Positions 1-14,300 of a stretch of 64,000 nucleotides of DNA are shown here, in pieces. Source of the DNA: Antedon mediterranea (lineage: Eukaryota > Echinodermata > Crinoidea > Comatulida > Antedonidae); contig NC_092673.1 in the NCBI RefSeq assembly GCF_964355755.1, positions 28,711,001 to 28,775,000 of the forward strand, given 5' to 3'. Positions within the stretch are counted from its first letter, which is position 1; every line of letters begins with the position of its first letter. Below the pieces are notes generated by a model. The model worked only from the letters and a program-made list of their open reading frames with translations, was not told the DNA's origin and searched no databases. A program made the position numbers and the translations under genes.

Positions 1-3000
1 GTAGTTGCTTTCAACTGCTTTCAGACACTGAAAACGTGAATCAAGCTATTATTAGTAATCTTATACATGGTAAGATCATGGAGGAAAGATATACACATAT
101 AGACATTGTGTTTGTTTTAGTTACTCCAAAACACAGAAATCGTCAATAGAAGTTGGAGATGCTCACACTCGCCAGCGGTACAATGGACTATACACAGAGG
201 CTTCCGGAAATGATAAGATCAGCACGCAAGGATGCATATTGTAAAATTGTAGCATAGGATGTTTTGTTTTTTAATTAGGTTATAAACAAAAATCAGACCA
301 AAGCATCTCCTATATATTTCTTTCATGGTAAGATTAAACATAATAATGATTACCCTGGTAAGGTAGTTCTTACCCTCCAACTATAGGGTTAACTGTGCCT
401 GGGGAAATATCTAAGCCTAACAGCACTACGAGTTTTTAAATTGTATTTTTGAGTATTATATTTTCTGTTCGCACTTTCGGCACAAGCTTTGCTTTTTTAA
501 ATCTGTGCCCCCTTCAAGTTGTATATTGTAAGAAATGATATTTATGTTTGTTTATGAATGAATGAAATATATGTTATTTTGATTGATTAATGAGATCATG
601 AGGCTAAGGGTAGCAGAAAAAGGGCCAAATTGAGGCGTGGAATACAAATGCTCTTAGATGCCTGAAAATATGTGCTATGATAAGTGAGATTTAATGTTGT
701 TATAAGAGTTTGAATACTGTATATTTTAATTTGTATTAAATAGGGCCTCTCAATATCAGTTAACCCACTGGGCTAAACTGGAAGGGTTACCCTCTTGATG
801 GTTGAAATAAATAAAATATTATAATCTTACCTGTTGCATTCTGTCATGATGGACTCCAAAAAAGTTTAGCGCATCCGTCAGGAAGCCATGTTTTAACGTT
901 GTGAGCATACCAGTCATTAGGGATAATGACAATCTGTAAACACCAAGCCATGTCACACTACTCTCTGTCTTGTCAGCCTGAGAAAAGAGACAAGATTCAG
1001 AAATTGCAACATGCAGTTGTGGGTACTGATGGTGAGACTTAAACTCTGTCTGTCTAATTTGACAAAAAAGGTGTGATGTGCCCAAATATGGTAGTGATAT
1101 GCCCAAATATGGTAGTGATATGCCCAAAAATGGTAGTGATCATCTTGTCCACATTTTGTTGTCACATAAAGTTTGATAGTGTAGACAGAGCTTAAAGGCA
1201 AAATAAGTGTGCTATCTTAGTGACCTTAACTCATTCATACATTCATTCAAACTGCATATAAGAGGGAACTCTGGATAACAATGCAACCAGACATGATATT
1301 AGAAGAAGCAGCCTAGATTAGTCTCTACTGGACTGGACTAAGAAGCTACTAATATTAACTAAAGAAATTACCTTAGTTGTTTGTGGTATATTGTTAGTGT
1401 AAACTCGACTCAATGGTAAGCATATATGTTGAATAAGACCAGTCACTTGCAATCCCTCAGCAGCCTAAACATTTAATAAAATCAAAGACAAATATTTATA
1501 AAATTAAATGTTGTGATTGCAGTCTGTTTATAGTCTAAACATAAAAAGCAAATAAAATCTTTTTCCTAATGTTGACAATGCTGATGACCATAACTTACCT
1601 CGGGGAAGGTAGCGATGTCTAAAAATAGCAAGAGGACTGATTCAACGTATTCCAAACCTTTCATAGACTAAACAAACAAAAAATAACATTCAGTAAATAG
1701 TATGTAAAAAATGAACAGTACTTTTTTTAAATCGATTTTTAATTTTAAAACTAGAAATTACAACACACGAAACTCATGCCTATCTTATATCACCAAGTAC
1801 TCTCACTTGACTGAGGAGGGGTTAGTGTCACCCAAAGCTCTGTAATTTCTTTCTGGTAGTTGTACTTTATCGTTTTGATTGAGCTCTTTGCTTAATAGCC
1901 ACATCATTGTCATTTTTGTCAGTAATTTGTAACTTTTGATTTATATATTACAACACATGTAGGTATAGACCCACCCACACCTACAGAGTAATGATTAATC
2001 AAATTCATCCATAGGCTTTTAACTGATTGATGCTAAAGTCCTATAATAATATCCTGGATTGATAAATCGCCTAATGTTGTGAAACCTCTAAGCGCTGAAC
2101 ATTATTACCCCAGTCATTTTTTTTGATAAAACACGTATGGAAACATACTCCCATAATGCAGCTAGTAATCAGCGCAAAGTTGTGTCTTGATCTAACCGGG
2201 TTCCCATTTATACTTCTGGGTGGAGAGAGGCAAGCGTAAGTAAAGTATCTTGCCTAAGCAATGCGACGAGAGTTGGATTTGAACCTCGATCTCACAATCA
2301 GTAGTCGAACGTCCACCACAATGTGCCACACGCCCCATAGGGCATATCAAGGATGACCTTACCTCCATACATGCTTGTACAGTTGAGAGGAGCAGCGCAA
2401 ACACACTCTGTTGCCTTATTATTGGCAACCAACGGTTTTCACTACCAACTGATAGAATTAATTCGTCCAGCATATATACTGCAACTATTGGTAACTGTAA
2501 AATAATAACTTTCTCAATATTGGAAATGCTTCACAGAATAGGAGTCTCAAAATAGATGCTCAATCCAATATCACAGTTGAACTTATAAAATCAATAAATA
2601 AAAAAAAAATCTCAAGTTTGGTTTCCACTAAGATTCAACGTGAGGGCGTAGATGCAATGCAAGAGAGTTGACCATTGACATACAGCTGTTCGAATAATCC
2701 GTTGCTTATGGTGGGTCAACTCACTTACGTTGCGTTACATACTTATGTTGCATCTGTAGTGGAAACCAAGCTTAAGCTAAGTAGTTACACCTACAATACA
2801 CAAAAGTGAAAAGACAAAGCTTATGTCTCTTTGCCCAGGTAACAAAACACTACAATCATAGAGGGTCTATACTCTATGCTATAATTGCCTTCCACAATCA
2901 AGTACAGAGCTACCCTTACCTGCTCAGACTTTTTCTCTAGTTTTCCAAGTAATTCCGTGTTATCAACTGTCTTTTCGGATTTTGAAGACGCCTTTTTCAT

Positions 3001-6000
3001 TGCGGCTTTGCTTATTGATGATGCGGTTTTCTGGTAATACATTTTACTGTGACGCAGCGATGAACAGATTATTGATAAAAGTCTAGAAATGGTAGTCTCT
3101 TCCAAAGCTTTAAGTTAAAAAAAAAGAGAATAGAAAGAGAATTGTGCAACATGATTTAGCCTTAATATCGGCACAGGTTCAAGCCTCTCCTCGACTTAGT
3201 TGTGGTGGTAAACAAGTCCTTTAAGTTAAGGAATTAAAAATGAAGGTCAAGTGTACACCTCTGGCTCTATAGCTAGATACCCACATCACTGAGAACACCT
3301 GTGAGTTATGTACTGGCTGGTCTATGCACCTTAAATTGCTGGTAAACGGAAGCAGTGATGTGGGTTCGATTGGTTTTATTTTGGTTTTTGTCAAAATTAT
3401 CAGTAGTATTTAGGTTTCAAGATTTATATTTTCATATGTTTTTTTCATGGTTTTTCACAAGCGCCTTGAGCATTTTTGTGGATATGTGCGCTATATAAAT
3501 CTTATTATTATTATTATTGCACTTAAAAGAACGTAGTGCATCTTTAGTTAGGATATGTGGTTACCCAAGTGTACTTCAGTCCCTGTCAGTGTGGACTTAC
3601 AAATTAGTGTTGTTTATTGGCTGTTCGACACAAATATAGTCTTAACAATTCAGCCCAGTTACACTGCAAGGAAGCTTATTTCACCACAATTACATTTTAA
3701 ACCATAAAAACACACACACACATAGCCCCTGCCACTCACACATTCTGGGCCCTGTGGGAGAACAGAAGTTTATTAGTGAACAGGCTTCCCAGTATAAAGA
3801 ATAAAGAAATACAGACCTTTGGGGTTTCGTCCTCTTTGGTATTGTAACAAGATAGTGATGGAAGACAACATGACGACTCGTAGACGAATAAATGACATCA
3901 GATCCTCATCTGTCAGGTGTTCAGTGATGAAGATCACGTCAACTAGTTTGTTCCACTGATCGCCATGGAGACTGCAATGAGGGTAAATAAAACAAAATTT
4001 GAATAAACATATGCTGGTGACATAACAGAACATACAAACATGAATTTTAAAGCCTTGTTTACACTATCAAACTTTATGTGACTAAAACATGTGATGTGCC
4101 CACATATGGACATGATGATGTAATATCACTACCATTATTTGGGCACATCACACATTTTTTTGGCCAAACTAGTTTGATAGTGTAGACCGGGCTTAAGAGA
4201 CGGCCAATAATAATGCTCTATTTGTCATTTAGGACTCATACTTGATGTTATGATTCGTTAATATTATTAATAGTACCTTGGCCATTGTTTCAAGAGACTG
4301 AGATACATGGATCCAAGAAGAAGGCAAGCTCTGACATGAAATGTGGACATTGCAGCAACGACCTACAAAAAAAACCAAAATACTGTAAATTGCTTCAGCT
4401 ATAATTAATCACTATCTTTTCTATGAACTTTTAGCGAAATAAATAAAAAATTTTATTAAGGGAACAGTTTTTAATATACCTGAAATTTAATACTTGATAT
4501 GATGTCATTCAGAATGATATTCTTGACCTGGTCAGAAGGGTGACCGCTGGCTGGACCCTGTAAAATAAACAAGAAGCTAATAGTACAATAAGCTATACAT
4601 TGAACTGGACAAAAAACCATTATTTTGTTATTGTGAAATAATATTGAAGACAATTATTAAAACTTTACAGAAGCCAAGACAAGAAGAAACATCCTCCAAG
4701 CCTGCAGCAGTATTAATCCCTCATCTTCTCTAATAAACACATCCTCCACATTGTCCTCCTCACCAGCTCTGTCTTCCATCATGTCTCTGATGATCTACAG
4801 AAAACAAAAAAAACGACAAGTTCATGGCATTTAAGTTTGTTTTTTGACAACTTTGTGAATTGTTTTTTTCATCTCAGAAACATACAAAGTAGGAATTTGT
4901 GATAAGTTGAGAAAAGTGAATAAATTTCAATATATCTTTAGCTAATTATCTATATTCTCTGTATTTACACACATTGTATAATAACATTTGAGACTAACAT
5001 GAGACCATGTTTTAAACTTCTGCTCCTGGTTGAATTTCTTGAGGATGTCTTGCAGGCCCTTTTCCAGCGATGCTGAACTAGAAAAGAAAAACAATAAATT
5101 AATTATAAACAAATCTATTGTTAAGTTTGATATATATTGTTCTTTAAAAAACCATTTTTTCAATCTTCTATCGACTAAAGCCGAAGTATAGTCGTTATCT
5201 CGGAACCGTTTCTATGGTTACCACCAGGTAGGCTTACTTCATCAAGGCTTCTATGAATGGATGACGAGTTCGGAGCAGAAAAGCTAGTAGACCATACCCA
5301 GTACCGTTTTGATTACGATCAATCGGGAAATTACCTCATAATGTTATATAAATGTGTATGGTGGTTAAAATTAGTTTAGAAGTAGACTTTAAGCAGAACT
5401 AGCCACTAGAACTATGGGCGAGTGACTTGAGCCTGCGCCGATTTTATGTCTTTAGTTTGCGGCGCCTTGCTATTCATTTAGCTACTTGACTTAAGTTTGA
5501 GTAAGTTATGGAAAATAAATAATAAAAGGAAGCAAAAATCTGCAAACTCCAAAAATCATAACTATCAATTGGGGTATAGTTGCAGATGCTATCACAATGC
5601 AGACATCACTAGCTGTACTAACCCTTGGATGTAGAAACACTCCAATGCCATTAGTTTGAGAGCATAACCACACGCCTTCATTTGTGAACTCATGTCTGTA
5701 CACTTTGTCAGGTCCTTGAACAACGGAGCACTAATTTCTTTCCAAAATTCAGGTCTAAAAAGAAAAGAAAAAAATTAAGTAAAATTGAAATCACAGATAT
5801 ACAGTGATGCATTTTCTTTTCTAATAAGAAATAATAAATATTTTTATTACAAAATATGCATAATAGTTGTTTGTTTGTTACCTATCAAACAAATTTATCA
5901 TCATTTGTATGCTTAATGCTTTTACAAATTCCAAATAAAATAAACATTTAAAAAACTACATAAATAATAATAAGAAATAAATACGAAACAAGCTTGTAGT

Positions 6001-8385
6001 GAATAAATATGAAGTCATCTTAGTTCATCTTGTATTGTTTTACTTTATTTAGCTCTACCTCCGTGTATCGAGCACTCTATCCAGGTGATCTGATTTTTAT
6101 ATATTATCTATATATAAATTTACGTAAGGGCAAAAATCGGTAAATCGCGCCTTACTTCTAGAATTTTTACCCGATGGTATATAAAGTTGGTTTGTACTTT
6201 GTATTAATTAATAATTACCAAAAATATAAACGTCGTAGTGGTGTATCGTGACATGTACTTTAATATTTCAATCGATTATGACAGTGACAGTTTTAACAAA
6301 GTATTACATCGCAAATGTTTTACTGTATTTAGAGGTATATTATTTATAGGCCTATAAAACATGAACAAAATATTTCGTTAATGAGTGGATAAAGAATATA
6401 TTTAAAAATTGTTCCTCTTTGTACCTATCCGCTTTCCCATCCCTCAACCCTAATGTTACATACAAAACACAAATTGGGTTTCTTTAAATGAGTCCAAATC
6501 AAAAATTTGGACTCATTTTGTGATAAGTTTCTCCTTCGGAAGTAATTCCCAGGGTGCTAATTTTAGTTGACTACATAAATCATCGTGTCTATTTATTCGT
6601 TTCTGTAAACGACAATGTATTATAGTCCCGCGGTACGTACATTTGAAATCGCCAGTTTTGTTACGCTGAAATTACTGTGTATTTGAGAACCATCTGTGGG
6701 CACGACCTAGATGCGAGCGTACCATCTAGTAAATAATAATGAATGTATTTTATTTTCTTGTATGCTATGGTATGCTTTGATACTGTACATTAGTAATATT
6801 ACCTTTCTCTTAGTACAGTCATGGCAGCTTGTTGTCTACCTCGCCACAAAGCAAGTAGGAAGCCAATGGCAGCACACTGCAGGTCTGGCGGACAATGCGT
6901 TGTACCCTACAATCACAAAAATAACTAACTTAAACAATTTTATTTCATTGAAGTATGAATAAAAAGTAACATTATTGTATAGTCAGTTGTCTCACTATAG
7001 TAGGACACAGAACAAGGACACAAAACAGATATATTAACCTTAAACTAACCAAGTGATAATTATTATGTATTAATACTAGACAATGTAGACAAAACACATT
7101 TCTATTTATTCATTAATATTGCTATCTTTTTTATCAAATTGTATCCTATTTAAAGATATGTAAAGAAAAAAACTGACCTGTTTCTGTTCATCTAGTATAT
7201 CCAGAACTGTGGGCAAACAACTCAACTTTCCAATCTCTATGACCTGCAATGAATTACACTCATTATAGTGTAGTGTGACAGTTTAGTATAATAGAGAGGT
7301 TTCGCAATCTTACGAATACGATAACGAAAACGTCACGCACACGTATTCATTTTCGTAAGCCATAAAAAAATCTGTACGTGTTGCTTGGTGCTTGGCTGCC
7401 TAGGCCTAGCGTAACATCAAAGCGAGTGAGGAATTTAAAAACTGCTATTTATCAAAATTGACCTGGCATTCAAAAATCTATAATTATATTATAATCATGA
7501 ATCATTCCTGATTCAAATGCAAAATGTGCAAAATAGATCAAAACTATACTCGTTTTGTAGTTACGAATATGACTGGTGATATTCGTCAACACGAATACGC
7601 TTTACGAATATGAAATGGGGATCAGCTCAAAAGTTTCACAAATGTGTGACGTATCCGTTTTCGTTATCGTATTCGTAAGGTTGCGAAACCTCCCTAATAG
7701 TATGCATTGTCATTTGCAGAGATAATTTTAACTTTCTAAATATATTATCTATACTTGGTTGGTTTACCTGTTTTGTTTTTGTTTTATCACCCTTCTTTCC
7801 TGGTGCTACTGTCATCTTTTTCTCTTGGAAATTCAAGTTGAGAAACATTTCTATCAATCCAGGCTGACTGTCAACAGCAGCGCTTAAGAATTCCAAGATT
7901 ACAACACGCAATCTAGAATCCTGAAAGAAATGAAAGAATAAAATGAATGTTGATGAAAAGACCCCAATATTTATTTCTAGTTGTGGTATACATGAATTTT
8001 ACTCGTGGCTTAACAATTTACTAAATGGTTCAGAAATGTATTGAGTATCACGGTGCTGACGTCACGACGGTAGGTCGCGCTGTGCTGCACTATAAAATGT
8101 TATGCGAGAAAAAAATGTGATGTGCCCATATATAGACACGATGATGTCACATCACTACCATATATCACCTTTTTTGTCAATTTAGTTATTTTGTTTTCTT
8201 TACTGAGAATTTCACTTTGTTTGTCCGAGTGTTGAATTTCCGTGATAGGCTTTTTTATTATTAGTAATTAATTTGCAGAAAGGTAATGTTCTTACCTCTG
8301 AATGTGATTGTAATCGATATAAATACGTGTCTCTAATAGCAACAGCATGTGTTCCTAGGCAACCGTATATTGACATTGGAGCAAC
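1..8385 (-). CDS. NUP188: NUP188 exons 27-42 (residues about 884 to 1458, continuing off the window)
   Basis: Exons: 8296-8385, 7768-7920, 7178-7243, 6803-6906, 5623-5754, 4999-5077, 4669-4794, 4480-4557, 4277-4362, 3817-3971, 2920-3107, 2363-2494, 1599-1667, 1372-1464, 831-977, and 1-27 (partial, from acceptor ttttcag). Segments follow vertebrate NUP188 in order: VAPMSIYGCLGTHAVAIRDT, LEFLSAAVDSQPGLIEMFLN, LQCAAIGFLLALWRGRQQAA, QDILKKFNQEQKFKTWSH, EGLILLQAWRMFLLVLAS, WLGVYRLSLSLM and GFLTDALNFFGVHHDRMQ. Exon 37 has a lysine/serine-rich stretch (AAMKKASSKSEK) where vertebrates have a charged loop; its acceptor is the weak TTAAAG. For exon 38, the acceptor at 2494 (not the one nearer the first methionine) keeps phase. 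The gene's stop codon and poly(A) site are beyond position 1. Confidence 0.9.
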
Positions 8386-11300
8386 CTGAAAATAAATCAG
8401 AAATACTAAAGACTACCACTGCTCCATAAATAACCTAATCATCACTGATGGGGAATGTAAAAACTGTTGTAGCTGAGGAAGTAATGGAGCTGTAGTTTGG
8501 TGGTAAAACATGCTTGCCTTCCTATCTCAAAGTCCGGGGTTCAATTGAATTGAATTGAATTGAAATTTATATTTATACTGGGTAACCTCTTCAGTCAAAG
8601 ACTGGTCTCCCAGAGGGCCCAGTTGGTGATCAGTGGCTGTGATGTACTAATACACCGGGGTAACCCCCTACTCGTCTCGAAAGATGTACTAGGTTCTTTA
8701 AAGTGCACACGAGCTAGATGTGTACACTGGACCTACGGTTTATAGTCCTTATCCGAGAAGACTCGTTCTACCACCAGAACCATGGAGCGAGTGAGCCTCG
8801 AAACCCTGCCGATGTTATGGCTACGTAATTACGGTTCCACTGTCTTAACCGCTCGGCCACTCACTCACTCATGTCCATGACCTAGTGCCAGGATTGTAGT
8901 TCACAAACTGTAAAACAACCCTACTTCCCGAAACTCTGTCTACACTATCAAACTTTATACGACAACAAAATGTGATGTGCCCATATATGGACATGATGAT
9001 GTCATATCACTACCATATTTGGGCACATCACACTCTTTTTGTCACATTAAATTTGATAGTGTAGATAGAGCTTTAGTCTCAAATGAGACTTAATTTATAA
9101 GCATGATATAGTTTATTTACATTCTCAATGTAATTGGTGTGTTATTTTTTAAATTATGACAAAAAGGGAACCTTACCACAGCTAGTCTCTTTAACAGGAG
9201 TGTTGCAAGAGTTGGTAACTTAGGATCAAACCTATGATATATATAACCAGCAATAAGGGCAACTAAGTGTGGCTGGTGTGGAAGGCCGGTGGTGTGAGAG
9301 GTCAACACTTGTTCCATGCGCGAAGGTTCATGATTGGCTGGCTGCCAGATTAATAGTCGATTCAGAACGGAAAATGCTAGTTTTACTAGTTGTGTCAACC
9401 TTTCTACTGGACCAGAGAAAGTACTATGAAAAAAGTAAAATAATAGTTAAATTTATATGCTTTTATGAAGTTTTAATGGTATGTATTTTTTTATATTCTA
9501 TAATTCTTTGTATTGTCGTCTTGTTTTGTGGATGAAGTCAGCTCATGCTGACTGGACCACCCTCTTAAAATATGGAGAGATAAACAACACTTGAAGAAAT
9601 ACATTAATGGTATCTAATTTGATTACACTCTACAATTTGAGCAGATAACTGCGATAAGAACGACTTACCAGCCATTTTCATTGGCACGTTGGTCAATGGC
9701 ATCGACCCCAGTTGACACGATGTTCAGTAGAGCTTGGCCAGAGTCAAAGTTCAAGAAACCATGAATGCAAGCATCACGTACCGAGACACTGAAAACAACA
9801 GAAATTTGCATAATTACAGCATAAATATTTATAACAATAATTTAATAAATTGCCTAATGTGAAACCTGTAAGCACTGTACAAATTTAATCTAATAATATT
9901 ACGCAGTCATTTAAAAAAATAAAAAATACACCCATAATGCAGCTAGTCTTCAGCGCAAGTTGTGTCTTGACCTAACCGGGTACCCATTTGTATACCTGGA
10001 TAGAGAGAGGCAAAGCATACAAGCAATGCGATGAGCATTGGATTTGAACCTATAATCTCACGATCATTAATGCAATGTCAAACACACTGTGCCACACGCC
10101 CTTACTAAATTTATGACTTTTTTATGAATCTGTTTCAAAAATCTTTAAATAAAGAAACAAACTTACCCGGACGTTTTCTTGGAATCTGCCGATTTAATTT
10201 GAGGGATGTTGAGTACCAAGTGAAATATCTCTAAACATTTCTGACCAATAGTCTCACGATCAGAAAAAGTATTGTAACGCCATTTATGGAAGACGGTGAA
10301 AATGTCCCTCTGCATAAAAACGACACTTGCTAACAGATCCTGTCCAACAGCGATATCAACATTTGACGAAAGTCCCTGTAAAAAAAAAGGACATTTATTA
10401 TGAATCTAAAGCCTTTCCTACACTATCAAACTTTATGTGACAAAAATAATGTGTATTATTGACTGGGAAGTTGAGGTTTCATCATAATTGTTTCATCTAT
10501 ATAATTATTATCTTTAAAATTAATTTAATCAAGTACCATAACAAGTTGATTTAGAAGATTAAGGTACGCTAACGTCACGGGATACACTCCACTTGGTTGC
10601 TCATGACGATGTAACAGATTACCATAATGACCAGCGAAAATACCATCACCACTACAATAAAACACATTTAAAACATAAAAACTTTATATAATTTATTTAT
10701 AAATAATATCATATTTATCAATATATATTTCCAGGTCTTGATGTGTTGTCCTGAAAAAATAATTCAAAAATTGGACCAACAAAAATGTATTTACCTGAAA
10801 AAACTGCAATTTAAAGCACAAAATAGTCAAATTGGCTGCCAGCCAAGGGGTTTTTGGTTGAATTTAACCATTTATTTTGTCATTTTATAACTGAAAACAT
10901 TATTTAGAAGTGATTAACTTCATTAAAACTACAAAATAACATATTCAATGTCTGATTTAATAAATCTTCATTTTTCATGTTTTTGGGGGACAATACATCT
11001 TTAATGATCAGCTTTGGCTGAATGAACCACCCTCGTTAAATATTGTTGAAATAAAATTACAATAAATGAGATATTTGTGAATTACCTTGCAGCTTTTGGT
11101 ACTTCTGTGTATAGATTGCCTGTATGTGGTAGAAAGCCTATCACTTGGAGCTCTTCCCATACCTAAAACAAACAAGTTTAGTTGTTTATTTTTTAAAACC
11201 AGTTAGCTTTTATTTATTTTTATTTTTTTTAATTTGCTGTGACCTAGGATCTACACACATTGTCTGAACCGAGAATTTGCCAAAACTGTGGTAAGGAATC

Positions 11301-14300
11301 GAGTAAAGCTCTGTCTACACTATCAAACTAGTTTGAAAGTGTGATGTGTCCAAATATGGTAGTGATATTCCCAAATATGGTAGAGATATGACATCATCAT
11401 GTCCATGTATGAGCACATCACATTTTTTGTCACATAAAGTTTATTAGTGTAGACAGAGCTTTAAGGAAAACCACATATTTATCCACGTGTTCAATTAAAG
11501 TTTGATAGTGTAAACAAGGTTTTATAGTAATCTAATCTCAATGTCCCTGCATATGCACAATGAATTAACATGGCAAAAATAAGTCATCGTAAATTAAGAG
11601 TTACCAAATAAAGACATTCTTAATATTGAACTTAATAGTAAATTGTTGAATTGAAATTAAATGATGTATCACCTCTTGAGGGCGGTGTTCAGCAATTGTT
11701 GCTATGACATCAACACATGATGTAATGAGTGTCAAAGGAGGATGAGGAATGCTTGACAACCTGCAACAAAGAATACGAATCATATCAAAAAAGTATGAAT
11801 ACCACATATGCTGATTATTAGTAGTGGAGCTGTAGCTTGGTGGTTAACATGCTTGCGTTCCAAGGTTCAATCTTTACCTAGTGCCAGGGTTGTAACTCAC
11901 GACTCTTTCAACTGTACTCCCCAAGCCTCAAATGAGACTTAGTTTATAAGCACAATAAATTTTTAAATATTTTATCCATCTTGAAATTGGGGAGTTTATC
12001 ACTGTTGTTCTTTTTTCCCCTTTATATTTATTTAAGGCAAGCCAAGATATGAGCACTGTAACTTCCATTATATTGGATAATAAAAGAAATCTGTACTGTA
12101 TGCATATGAAATAAACAAATTGTTTCAATGCCCTCATAAAAATATTCATATATAACAAAAGTAAGAGTTAAGCTCTGTCTACACCATCAAACTAGTTTGA
12201 CAAAAAAAGTGTGATCTGGCCAAATATGGTAGTGATATGCCCAAATATGGTAGTGATATGACATCATCATGTCCATATATGAGTACATCACATTTTTTTG
12301 TCACATAAAGATTGATAGTGTAGACAGAGCTTAAGATGGTAATTAAACAATTATAGAAATGCTTGGATTGATAAAGAAAAACTATTTACTTACTGCTGAA
12401 TAAGTCTGTACATCTGCTTCATGATTGGTCGGAAGTTGGCACATATTCCCCAATTGGATTTCAGCATGTGACCGACAAGTTCAACAATATCCTGTATCCG
12501 GTAAACTTGAATATCTGAAGGAAATCAATTCTGTTTACTTAGGAACCGTCTCAAAATTTTTCTACTGCAGTTTACTGCAGTAACTACATTTTGTTTACTT
12601 TTATTTTAGCAAGCTTTTTTTTTGGGGGAGTATACACTGTTTATTTACAGTGAATGCATCATAAACGTTGTAAGCTAAAATCATACATTATTGCAGTAAG
12701 AAATTGTTACTGCAGCAGCTGCAGTAGAATATTTTGAAATTGCTTTGTATACTTTGCACCAGTATTACACCTACCTAGGCTTTGTCCATGGATCGTTGAT
12801 TCCAAAAGATTTTCAATCTGACAGGTGAACAGAAACCAACCACTGTATTCATAGTCCCAACGAATTAAAGGAGTACCTACGAACAAATAAGTTTAACAGT
12901 CTTTACAATTTTTGATTCACACACTAGACTTGCCCCAAGTTATTTTTATGCTGTTAGTATTAATTTACAACACACCATTTAACAGCAAATAACATGACAA
13001 TTAGAAAATAGATATTGAAAGCCCTTAAAAAACTGGACTTTGGGATTGGAAGACAAGAACCAGCAAGCTATAGCTCCACTATTACACACCTGTGTCTTGG
13101 TTGAAGAGCACACCTGTTGTTAATGCTGGAATTACAAAGCTATTTGAACCATCCGCTGTAAAAACAAAACAAAACATTCAGTAAAAGACTGCATCAAATT
13201 ACCTATTTAACCAACTAAGTCAATACTATGTTAAATGCTGCACATAGGCAATATATGTGTAAACGCACCTTTAGAAAACAGAACTTTGTCTGTGACCCGT
13301 GTCCACACTGCTGTATGCTTCATACTCTGTATCTCATCTGCTCTGTTGTTATCAAGTAGCTCAGTAAAGTGAGGCAGGTGGCTTGCATATTCAAATACCT
13401 GATGTAATAAACAATATTTAAACACTTAAATAAAGTCTGTCATTTGATTCGACGATTGTGGGTCACATGGTGTGCAATAGTACGCACTATTGAACGGTCA
13501 TTCAATAGTACTTTTTTTCTGTGTACGAAAACAATTTTTTTTTCTGTTTGGAAAATATTTGTTTATACTATTACTTTTGAATATAAAATAATAAAAATGT
13601 TAAAATCCAAATTTAGCAAAAGTTATTGAAAGTTATCTTCCAATGGATAACATACTTAGTGTATATACTTAAAAAAAAAAAGACTACTCTTTAATCATCT
13701 GCCTACTCTGCTTAAATACATCTTTTATTTTCTGGCAATCGTGGCAATTAAAAAAAAAATTATAAAAAGTTAGATACAATTTGCAATAGTTCTTTCTAAC
13801 CTTCTTAGTACCGGTAGTAGCCATTGCCTTTAGTAGTTTCAACAGTGGGCTGAACTCCATGGGAAACTTCATGGTGGCTGATTGTAAAAGCATCGCTATA
13901 CCTCCTTCAGAATCCTACAGTAAAGGTAAAGTACATCATGGATATTATTAATATGCATAAGTCTTGTTGTATTGGACTTAGATCGATGGACAATAAATCT
14001 GCTTTAGTCACTAAAAGGTTTTTAGAGAGCGTTTACTATGGAGTAACGTTGCTCTTATAAGTAATTCTTGTGCATTTAAGAAACATGTCAACAATCATTT
14101 GTTCCTGAAGAACTCAGTATGTTAGTCTATTTCATAGTGTACAGTGCTTTCATCTTTCTTTGGAAAGGTTCTTAACAAATAACTAACAATAATAAATAAT
14201 TTATATTTTTATTTATTCATTTATCATCCATTCAACAATACATTTAAAATACATAGCAAAGAAAAAATACAAACAATTGAAATATTAAAATTAAAACCAA

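Larger units (their letters stand above)
8480..9110 (+). mobile_element. tRNA-headed SINE, family D, split twice
   Basis: Parts: 8480-8545 (head: TGGAGCTGTAGTTTGGTGG and GGTTCAATTG), 8877-8931, and 9075-9110. They are separated by the family C SINE and a family A MITE. Compare the undivided copy at 11820. Confidence 0.7.

Noticed and set aside
819-1127. 102-residue minus-strand frame
   Set aside because: Only 831-977 is NUP188 exon 41; the rest reads into the intron and a family A MITE.
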